Assembly: GCF_028583425.1 (NCBI RefSeq) | Contig: NC_072790.1 | Coordinates: forward strand, 12,320,552 to 12,384,551 | DNA: 64,000 nt | Direction of reading: 5' to 3' | DNA from: Eublepharis macularius | Taxonomy: Eukaryota; Chordata; Lepidosauria; Squamata; Eublepharidae | In this document: piece after piece, positions 55,178-64,000 of the stretch | Layout: the number at the start of each line of letters is the position of its first letter | How positions within the stretch are numbered: position 1 is the stretch's first letter | Program-made: the position numbers and the translations under genes | Notes under the pieces: model-generated | What the model saw: the letters and a program-made list of their open reading frames with translations, nothing else | What the model was told of the DNA's origin: nothing | Database searches by the model: none

Positions 55178-58100
55178 GTGATGAGGCCATAGTTAGCCGT
55201 TTGTGGTAACTTATTTGGTGATGCGATGCAGGCCTACATGGTGTGTATATATATGAGAAGGCCTCATGGAAAATTACCTGTTTTGATCCTGATTAAACAA
55301 TGGCGATCTGAGCTTTCCCCCGCTTCCATTCCCCGTTCTGCTCCCATCCTTAAACATCCCACTAGGAAGTTCTAGATGAGTTTTTATGCACCCTCTTAGG
55401 CAGACTCTCTGCACATTGCTGGAGGTCGCACTGTTGCGCTCCAGTCATTTGCAACTGGATTTTCTTGTGTGGATGTGACAGATTCACTTGCCAGCAGTGG
55501 CTGTATTGCAGTACACAAAAGTGAGGTAGCAGCTTTCGCCTCCCGGGCTAGTCTCCTGGTCAAGGTCAGAGTTGTGGTAATGGATTGGGTGCGACTCTGA
55601 GAGAGTTCAGTGGTGACTTGTTGCCTAGTACCTCAGTTTGACAGCACAAGGCACGGGATGTGGAAGGCTTGTGTCCGACAGGCGTATTTATTCAGAGATG
55701 TCCAAGGATCAGACACGGGCATGGGAAAATTTAAGCTTCTTTGCTGTGCGCTCGCATTCCTTGGATATCTTAATTGTTGATCTGCAGAGTGAGAATTGAT
55801 GCACACCTCTTAACCCTCTACCGTCTTAGCCCAGTTTTCAAAGCCAACTTTATGTGGGTGCTCAGTAGCCTGTGTTTTTATCCAGTGTCACTAAGGAAAG
55901 GTCTCAGAGCAGAGCAATCTTTCATTAAGGTGATGTGATGCAACCTATGTGCAAGCTGTCCCATCGACAGGACAGGTTTCCACCACCTGGCCTAAAAGTT
56001 AGATAAGTCCCCAATTTTGAAAAAGTCACTTTTCTAACCTGACAGTATTGTTCTTTTTTTAAAAAAAACAACCACACACCTTGCTACAGTAAATTCCCAG
56101 TGTCATATCGGAAAGTGATAACGTAGGTATGTAGTAACTGTAACAGTGGCGGCAAATACCCTGCCTTTTCTTTTTCCCTTAGGGTGGGGTGTGCTAGTCA
56201 ACAGTACTTAGAACCAAGCAGGAACTGTTGCTGTGCTTTAAAACAGAATATCTTCTCCAATGATTATGCAAGGCTGGGATGAAAACATCCTCTTAACTGG
56301 AGATAGCATGGGTGACCATAATTGGGCCTTTGTGGTTCTCTCTCCGCTCCCCCTTGCCCAGAATGCTTCCAACCTGCTCTAACATGTTGTGGCTGTGTGT
56401 GCGCGCCTTGACATGGGCTGAGCTCTGCAGCAGTTACTCTAAGGTGGAAGAGTGCCTTCGCAGGAAGAACTGCCTGCGGGATTTGTGTGTTTGCACATCA
56501 TGGTTCCAGCTTGCGTGGTTGTGGGGGAGTGATGTGGATGGAAGGGGGTCTTGTTGTGTCCTGTGGGTTGAAAAGTTGTGCATTTGAGCTGTGACTCTGG
56601 GAAGAGAGCCTGTTGCATGGTGGTCATGCAATTGGAATGCCAAAGGGGGGGGGGGGGAGGTCAGCCACTCTTTGCAAGATGGGCACATGCCCCTGCTTGC
56701 CCAGATATGCTTACTTTTCGGAGCATTTTCCCACAGTTATCAGTGAACGAAATGGAATCCTTGTCTGCTTGCAATATGAAACATATTTAGGCTGCCGTCC
56801 AACACTGTGTCTATTTAAAAAAAAATGCTGGCTCGTTACCCTTTCATTCAGAGGCTGCATGCTGAGCTAAGTCGTGAGAAATGAATTTGCTGTTCACTTT
56901 TTTTTTGTTTAAAAAAAAGTCAGCCTTATGCCTACACCTTGCAGTTGTTTGCTTTTCTTTCACGAGAGCCGTTTGTTTCTGGAAATATTTAATTCCGTTC
57001 TGCTGCTCTGGCAGAAGGGCCGATACGAAGTGCTAACAGTGTCATGAGGCGTAAGGCAAGTTTAAACTCATGAGTCACAACTTTCTCATTGCTTGAGAAG
57101 TGTCTCAAGTATTATTTCCCGCCCACAAAGTTACAGTGACCTAATGCTTACACCTGGCTGCTGTAATACTTGGCACTTTCTCTTGAGGTGCAAGCTTGCA
57201 GAGGCCTATGAAGCTAGGCTTGTGGTCTTTCTCCCCGAGATGTGTGTGCCCAAGTTTCTGACCCTCGGGGTCACTATAAAGAGGGGGGGAAAGGACTCTT
57301 AAAACAATGAAAGCCCTGAATTTTCCCCTGACTGCAGGACTCTTTCGGAGTGTGTTTTTAAACTTAAATATCAGCTTCAACTCTGGGGTCTTGAGGAGTT
57401 GAGGTGGTCCAGGCGTTTCCTGGCTCTCTGTGCTTGAGTGAAGAGTAACGGGTTGGAGCCCAGGTAGTGCTCCTGAGGCGTGTGACTTTTGCAGCCCACC
57501 TCCCCAGCTGGAAATGCCCCCTCGAATCCTATTCCTGGGCATCTCCTCTGCCACTTCCTGTACCTTGGGAGAAGTTCTGCCCTGGGCCCAGCCCACTTAC
57601 TTGTGTTTCCCGTTGAAGAGGCACATTTGGGTGTTCGGATTTGCGGTGGTTTATCTGTGTGTACACTTGCATGGCATCTTGGTTCTTCCTTCTGTTTCAA
57701 CCTCACAACAGTCCAGCGAGGTAGGAGAGCCGGAGAGAAAGCAAGAGAGGCCCACGTTCTGGGTGGAGTCTAGCCCTTATGTCGCCCTGGTTCTCGGAGC
57801 CAGCAGTTAAAAGCAGGCCGGCGAGGCACAAAAGTATTTTTCCCTCCGAGAATAATGTAGAGAGTGAAGGGGGGGCACTTAAACTTAACCATTTTGAACT
57901 CCACAATTGCATTGTTAAAGTGTAGGATCAGCTACACACACACCACACGCACGCAAGAGCCTGCCCAGCCAAGGTTCGAATGGGTTTGACGTATGCGTGG
58001 CGTTGGGAGTGGGAGCCTGGCATTCAGGAGGGGCATTTTGAACGAGTTCCCAACCTGCAGCTCCCCCCCGCACCCCCATTCTTTCTCTTCTTTCTCCATA

Positions 58101-58764
58101 CGGGGAGCGGAGGTGCGCCGATTTCTTCTTTTAAGGCTGCTTTGTCCCGTCCTCTGCCCCCCTCCCCTTTCCCAATTCATCCGTTCCTTTCCTTAGTTAC
58201 CTGATACTTGTGGGAGCAGGCGGTGGCTCCGGGCAGACAAAGCGTTCAAAGGGGGCGCTGAAAAGCAGCGACGGGGGGGGGGGGTGCGATTCTGAACGCT
58301 GACGGGGCAGCCCTGGCCACCCTCTTTGGTGCTCTACTTTTTTCCCGAATGGGGAATGCTGATACTTTGTGAACGTTGGCCCCGTTTCTCTCCTCCCCAA
58401 CGAAATGTTCTTCCTTCTGGGAAACGTTGTCCCACTTCTCTTTAACGCCCCCCCCCCTTAAGGATGGCCTCATCCCGTGAGTACTGAACGTCTTGGTCCA
58501 GTGTGTAAGATGCATTCGTGACGGCAAAGGGAAGGAAACCTTTCACTTTAAATCGCTTGAGCCAGACTGCATCAGGGAACTTAAGCTGCTGTGAGAAGGA
58601 TCACATTTGTCTAGGTGATAATCTATGGCCTGTTTGGTGTGCAAAAGTAATCGTAAGGAAGATTCCCCCCCCCCTCCCGCCGCACTATTAAACTGTTGTA
58701 ACAGCTCTGACCAAGAGAGTGTCTGTCTTTTGAATACTAACAGGTATCTGTTACTGTTTTGCAG

Positions 58765-58816
58765 AGATCCTACACATTACTGGTTGAAGCCTGGGATTAC
58801 AGTAACGACAGTGTTC
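58765..58816 (+). CDS. JAG1: JAG1 exon 3 (end of MNNL domain)
   Basis: This 52-bp exon (phase 0 start, phase 1 end) encodes RSYTLLVEAWDYSNDSV plus the first base of the next codon. Human JAG1 exon 3 is also 52 bp and encodes RSYTLLVEAWDSSNDTV. The acceptor TTACTGTTTTGCAG and donor GTAAGT are both strong. It joins directly to the AWP end of exon 2, completing the FAWPRSYTLLVEAW motif shared by Jagged proteins. It is too short to be found by open-frame length alone and was recognised by its sequence and splice sites. No other frame here is coding. Confidence 0.96.
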
Positions 58817-59493
58817 GTAAGTACGCACCTGTTTTGGGGGTTTTTTGGTCATTTTTCTTAAAGCAGGTAACAAAGAAAGGGGTATAGACTTCCAGACAGT
58901 TTCTGGATCAAAAGCATGTGTTTGTGGAAAAGGGCCAATAGGTGTGGGCCAGATCTCTTGGCTTTTCTTCCCCGCAGAGGAAAGCAGCTTGTGGTTCATT
59001 TCCTGGAGACCTTCAAAAGATCCACAGCGGGTCCGGCTTAATTGTGGTGATTCCTCATGCAACTTTGACAGTTGCGTTTACACAAAGTGGGAAGGATTTC
59101 TTTCCATACTGCTCTTGGGCTGCAAGTCCAACTACCTGGAGAAGAGGGATTTTATCTATCTAGAGAAGATACCTCCGCACTGGCAGGGCCAACCAGTTGG
59201 TCAGGTTTTGTAGTTGTGGCTGGGCTGTGGACAACAGATATTAGTCAGAAGTGGGTCAAGCACATGTTACTATTGAGTCAGAAGCCACGATCTACAGGTG
59301 GCTCTCGGAGCAAGTCTGAATGGTCCTCTGGGGTAGATTATGGTGAAGAAAAGCTTGGCTGTCCTCCTCTGGGAAATAAGCACCCAGTGAATGCCTTGGT
59401 CACGTATGCTTGTGGAATAAAGGTGTTTACAACAAGGAAGCTGTTGAATCCATTTTTCAAAAGTTCTTGCAGTGCCATAGAGGGCATGATCGA

Positions 59494-59698
59494 AAAGAGT
59501 CCAGTAGCACCTTTAAGACTAACCAACTTTACTGTAGCATAAGCTTTTGAGAATCACAGTTCTCTTCGTCAGATGCATCTGACGAAGAGAACTGTGATTC
59601 TCAAAAGCTTATGCTACAGTGAAGTTGGTTAGTCTTAAAGGTGCTACTGGACTCTTTTCAGTTTTGCTATTACAGACTAACACGGCTAACTCCTGGAT
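59494..59698 (+). mobile_element. Penelope-like inverted terminal pair
   Basis: An inverted end (59498-59577) and a direct end (59574-59698) meet head to head at ATGCATCTGACG. The direct end continues to TTTTGCTATTACAGACTAAC and ACGGCTAACTCCTGGATC. Same family as 29105 and 51219. Confidence 0.7.
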
Positions 59699-59749
59699 CT
59701 ATGACCATAGAGAGGATGGCACCCCCTGTGAAGAAATTGCATTGAAACA

Positions 59750-59985
59750 CAATAATAGCATTCAATTTATATACCGCCTTTCAGGACAACTTAATGCCCA
59801 CTCAGAGTGGTTTACAAAGTGTATTATAATTATCCTTATGACAATCACCCTGTTGTGTGGTGGATGGGGCTGAGAAAGCTCTGAGAAGCTGTGACTGACC
59901 CAAGGTCACTCAGGCGGAAGGATGGGGAATCAAACCCAGTTGTCCAGATTAGAGTTCTGCTGCATTTAACCACTATAGCAAATAT
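59750..59985 (-). mobile_element. MIR/CORE-like SINE, minus strand
   Basis: Reversed, it matches the copy at 24612-24853: head CTATAGTGGTTAAATGCAGC, B box in GGGTTTGATTCCCC, core GAGTGACCTTGGGTCAGTC and end GGCGGTATATAAATTG. Nearly full length. Confidence 0.82.
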
Positions 59986-61439
59986 GCAAGCCCTTCTTCT
60001 CTTTCTACAGAATCCCTTTTAATCTTTACGTGGAAAACTTTAAAAAAGATGGTTTGCACCATTGTCTCAAGAGGCATATCGCCCAGCTCCCCTCCAATTC
60101 ATCCCAGATACCTTTTCTGTGCCGTTGTCTGTCATGCAGATAATATAGATGAAATCCAGCAATGCGTTTCATCTATAAACCCACTGCTGCAGTTGTGAAA
60201 ATAATGGCAGGGGCCAGCATGATTGTGTGATAGAAAACTGACAATGGGACTGTGAAAAGATTGCAGATGTGAGTCCAAGCTGCCTGTTTAAGAGTTCCAT
60301 TGATGTCTGTTCCTGTTGAGGAGCCAGGTTGTGTCTGCAGCCTCCTGTCATTCTCGGCCTCTGAACCTTCCCAGTTTGAAGGACTTCACCATTGATATTT
60401 AAAACTTCACGGTGTTTTGAACTTCACTGTGAATATTGGATCTTGGCTTAGAATCAAAAGCAAATTGCTTTCAGGATCTTGCTGCTGCTCCTGGAACATT
60501 TTTACATAAATGCTAAGCGTGTGAGTGTACAGTACAGCAGTATGCATGTCATGACTTTTTGTTTAGGGCTGGAGTTCCCCTTGGAGAGCCAGTTTTCAAG
60601 GGTTGTAGCCTTCTGTCACAACTGCAGCCCTGTAGCTGGGATGGATGTCAGTGGTTTAGCCAGAATATGTTGTTAGAAATATTTAGGAACATACATTTGT
60701 CTTGCTGTATATGTTATCCTTTAGCCTTTCCAAAATCCCTTAAGCCCAACGTTTTACTTGTATTTTAGGAGCTTGTAGGCAGGGCTGCAATGGAGTGACT
60801 GCCTTTCTGATATATTCTTGGCCTAGTCGAATGAGTCGGTTGGGAAATTTAGTTTGTGCTGTTATGCATGGGATTCAAAGAGGGACTTAATGTCAGAAAA
60901 AATCCAGTCCTGTTTTTACAACCCGAGTCATAAACAGCAACCCTCATTCTACAGGAGGAGAACCAAAAAGTGGGTTATCATGTAACTTAACAACAGCTGC
61001 CAAAATTTTTGCCCCTCACAGAGTAGTTTGTCTTCTGAGTGGCCCAGATGAGTTCGCTTCTGGAGAAAGAGATTTTTCGTTCAATACAAATTCAGTACAA
61101 ATATCACTATATACGGATCAGGATTAAATGAACTAAAAAACAAAACGGGGCAACTTTGGACCTTTGCAGGACAAGAGGATGTGTGTGACTTATTAAGCTG
61201 TTGCCTTTTCCACCTCTGTCTGTGGAATCAAATTGTTATGGAGGTTCCTCCATATATCCATGACTCAGTGACGCCTGCCTATCAAACCAGATCTCAGTAG
61301 GTGCATCTAATCAAATCTGATTGTTTCACGAGTAAAAATAACTCTGCAATCCTAAGAATACTTTTTCCCAGAAGGAAACCCCAATGAGTGAGATGAGACT
61401 GACTCCTGAGTAGACCTGCTTAGTATTGTTTTAAGTCCT

Positions 61440-61646
61440 GGGCCCTTTTCACACTATTTACCTGCTCCCGGAACGTTGCGAAATATCACGCAAAAAATGC
61501 GGAAGACAGCATCTTCTCACGAGAGTTTTGCGCGATGTCGCGCAAAACTCTCGCGAGAAGACGCTATCTTCCGCAATATTTTGCGCAATATTTTGCGCAA
61601 TATTTCGCAACGTTCCGGGAGCAGGTAAGTAGTGTGAAGAGGGTCC
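61440..61646. mobile_element. CpG-rich hairpin element, copy 2 (207 bp)
   Basis: It begins GGGCCCTTTTCACACTA and ends TAGTGTGAAGAGGGTCC. The whole element is one inverted repeat, including GCTCCCGGAACGTTGCG with its partner and a central GTTTTGCGCGATGTCGCGC. The right arm has TATTTTGCGCAA repeated. It is related to 3674-3978 by the terminal GGGCC..TTTCACAC and the CGAGAAGACGCT blocks. It lies in JAG1 intron 3. Confidence 0.85.
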
Positions 61647-62445
61647 TATTTACAGTATTACAACGTGCATGGACACTCTTCAGTTCTAGAGCTTCCGTGG
61701 GCTTAGGAGGATTGCCCAGTATAATGCACGGTGTTGGCACTAGATAGATGACCGTCATTTGACATGTATATTTATGCGGCCTTCTCTCGAACAGCAGATG
61801 AAAGGAGGGGCAGGACTCTGACAGGTGCTGCTGCATTGGCTCCGTGAGGAAATGCCTGCCTTTGAAAGGAGGCTGTTGTTTGCGGGAGGATCCTGGTTCC
61901 TTCCACTGGGGAGTCTGTGCTGTCTCTGCTTTTCAATAGATCTCATCTTTATTTCATGAAACAGAATTTCCAGGGCTTCACAATGAAAGTCTTTATTTCT
62001 CTTAACATTCCGGAGGCAAAGTTGTCTTCCAACAAAAATGTCAGCATGCTTCTTTTGGACAGCACGTCCAACCAAGTTCAAATGTGGACTTGTTACATGT
62101 CCATGATTACACTTGTAATAGATTCGGCGCTGGGTCTTTTAATTGGGTGACCCTACAATGAATACGCCTTAGCATGCAACTTTGTTTGCCAATATGAAAT
62201 TTGTACCACGCTGTATAGAATTTTTAAACCGTGGCTGGTACATTTCTCTAAACAGTGACTACTAGTACTGCTAGTTTTTATTCTATTAAGAAATAAGGAA
62301 CCTCTATTTCTAACCCCTTTTGAAATCCGTAGAAAATTTGTATAGAAATACCTGAAGAGGTGTTTACTTTCTTCGTCCTCCAAAAAAGAATTTAAACATT
62401 TTAGCAAGCAAAGATTTAAAAACTTAATATGCTATTTAAGATTGT

Positions 62446-62677
62446 AAAAAATCCAGTAGCACCTTTAAGACAAACCAACTTCTTTGAGGCATAAGCTTTC
62501 GAGAGCCACAGCTCTCTTCGTCAGATGCATCATCAGCTTTCAAGAATGATGCATCTGATGAAGAGAGCTGTGGTTCCTGAAAGCTTATGCCTCAATAAAG
62601 TTGGTCAGTCTTAAAGGTGCTACTGGACTTTTTACTATCTTGCAACTACAGACTAACATGGCTAACTCCTCTGGATT
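62446..62677 (+). mobile_element. Penelope-like inverted terminal pair with target duplication
   Basis: An inverted end starts AAAAAATCCAGTAGCACC, and a direct end runs from CATCTGATGAAGAGAGCTG through CTGAAAGCTTATGCCTC to GACTAACATGGCTAACTCC. A perfect 13-bp duplication TATTTAAGATTGT flanks it (62433-62445, 62678-62690), showing that the inverted pair inserted as a single unit. Confidence 0.78.
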
Positions 62678-63855
62678 TATTTAAGATTGTCAGTTAAGAA
62701 GTTTTAAAATGTAATGGATATAGGACCCCCAGTGTAAGGACCTCCCAAAATTGGGTCCTTAAAAAAAGGCAAATAATGGATTAGGCCAAGAATACAGTTT
62801 AATCATCTGAATGCTGCCTCTGTGTGTGTGGCCATCCTTTGGCTGAAAATGAACTCGTGGCCTGATGAGAATTTGAAGGACCAGCTGGAGATGCATTGAG
62901 CGGCTGAGGGCCAGAGCCGCCCTGGCTCCCCTCTGCTGCGTCTGTTCCTCGCTCCTACCTCCTCTCTCTCTCTCTCTCTCTGGCCGAGGGAAAACTTTTG
63001 CTTTTGCCAGTGGGCTTCACTGGCTCCTCCCAAGTGGAGGAAAGGGGAGCAGCAGCGAGTAGCAGAGCTGATGGTAAAGCGCAAGACTTCAAACCACTTC
63101 ATCTGAATAGTAAGAGAATAGTACTGGCATTTGAAGGCAGGACTGGAGCACATCCGAAGAAGGTGCTCAGAGCTGCCTCTGTGTTTTGTGTCCGCCAGTG
63201 TCGCAACTGTTGGAGGATAGAAGCAGGTGGAGAGAGAGACTGCACGTTTCTTCTTGGAAAAATAGTTATCGGTATATTCGCTGTGTTTTTGGCCTAATCC
63301 TGTTTTATTGTTAGCAGTATTTCTTCATTGTGGCACCTGTTTCTGCTCTTACTGGGTGTCCCAGGGTACAGCCAGACTTTGATACTATTGTTTTGTTCCT
63401 TCAAAGTGCTTGAAACCAGTGGAATTGCAGTTGTTGGTAGCTGTGTTATTGCGGGAGTGGGGTTTTCCCTTCAGGCCTGCCGTTTGGCCTTCTGGTCTTG
63501 TAGCCATCGAATTAGTTTGGAATTAGAAAGTTTTGTTGTGTGTTTAGAGGCAGGGTGAGAAGAGTTTTTGGAATACGTGGAGAGAGCACAAACTGATTTC
63601 TATAATCCACCCTAGAGACAGCTTTTCTGAGGAACGTGACAATCCTACACTCAGGAGCAATTCCTGGGCATATGTCTTCGGACACATTCTCCGAATTGAT
63701 CTCTAGTCAGATATGCTTGAATTCACGCACTGAAAACTTCCATGAAGTTGGTATGGAAGATTATTTTCTTTTTAAGTTACAATAAAACTTTGATTTGGGA
63801 TTCCCTAGGTCTTAGTATAGAACCTAATTTTTTTTCCAAAGCTGAGCTTCAACTT

Positions 63856-63955
63856 GGGCCGTTCTTACACTGCTTACCGGCCACGGAACATCGTGCCAAA
63901 CTCCCGGAACGAAAGCATCTTCCTGGCGCGATTTCGCCAGGAAGGCCTGCACTTC
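63856..63955. mobile_element. CpG-rich hairpin element, copy 3, partial
   Basis: It begins GGGCCGTTCTTACACTGC and contains the self-complementary CTTCCTGGCGCGATTTCGCC. The expected right arm is not present before the window ends, so the element is either truncated or continues beyond. Confidence 0.6.
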
Positions 63956-64000
63956 AGCAAGGCGGCTGTTTGTGGGGGCCCAGTCCGTGCTTGTAATATG

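Larger units (their letters stand above)
44428..58764 (+). other. JAG1 intron 2 (about 14.3 kb)
   Basis: It begins GTGAGT and ends TTACTGTTTTGCAG. The first 6.7 kb (to about 51218) has no recognised mobile element. The remainder holds a Penelope-like end, SINE and LINE pieces and one hAT MITE. Long G-runs follow the donor closely: 14 G at 44450-44463 and about 12 G from 44491. Intron 2 of JAG1 is a plausible home for enhancers, but none can be proven from one sequence. Confidence 0.85.
58817..64000 (+). other. JAG1 intron 3, partial
   Basis: It begins GTAAGT. No match to exon 4 (the DSL-region exon with its CDDYYYG and CRPRDDFFGHY motifs) was seen up to the window end, so intron 3 is longer than 5.1 kb. 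It holds two Penelope-like ends, one SINE and two CpG-rich hairpin elements. The stretches at 59990-61430 and 62690-63850 show nothing further, apart from a (TC)n run near 62960-62981. Confidence 0.8.

Noticed and set aside
58817-64000. Search for JAG1 exon 4 (DSL region).
   Set aside because: No sequence encoding the expected CDDYYYG or CRPRDDFFGHY motifs was found. The open frames at 58845-59213 and 59072-59542 match no part of Jagged1.

Overview
The window is vertebrate nuclear DNA, most likely from a squamate reptile. The evidence is the repeat set: tRNA-derived SINEs of the Sauria and Squam1 types, MIR/CORE-like SINEs, CR1 and RTE/BovB-like LINE pieces, Penelope-like ends, and many short palindromic DNA transposons. 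A gekkotan is possible but I cannot fix the lineage. There are no bacterial-type genes, no CRISPR array and no credible multi-exon gene other than the one below.

The only gene I can support is JAG1 (Jagged1, a Notch ligand), on the plus strand. Its first three coding exons lie at 43811-43888, 44122-44427 and 58765-58816. They sit in a GC-rich CpG island (about 42850-44510) with a TATA-like box at 43638-43646. The exon lengths (78, 306 and 52 bp), splice phases and protein sequence match vertebrate JAG1. Exon 4 (start of the DSL region) was not seen, so the gene runs past the right edge of the window. Intron 2 is about 14.3 kb and intron 3 exceeds 5.1 kb.

Positions 1-42800 are intergenic and upstream of JAG1, with no recognisable protein gene. 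The DNA is a mosaic of transposable elements, many nested. A CR1 copy (4441-7870) holds a hAT element, a poly(A)-tailed LINE-like insert, GC-rich repeats and a 118-bp palindrome. Positions 14640-19690 and 22840-24375 are dense in one GC-rich repeat family, some copies of which carry CRE palindromes (TGACGTCA). Positions 20157-20920 hold a five-unit, 152-bp tandem array built from a SINE head plus flanking DNA. Palindromic elements of fixed length (202, 118 and about 260-380 bp) recur through the window with clear target-site duplications. The last stretch before the promoter (39400-41150) and the first 6.5 kb of intron 2 are repeat-poor and are the best places to look for JAG1 regulatory DNA.

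Calls rest on reading the sequence and on remembered family consensus. Boundaries backed by a target-site duplication are firm; those without one are good to roughly 10-30 bp.
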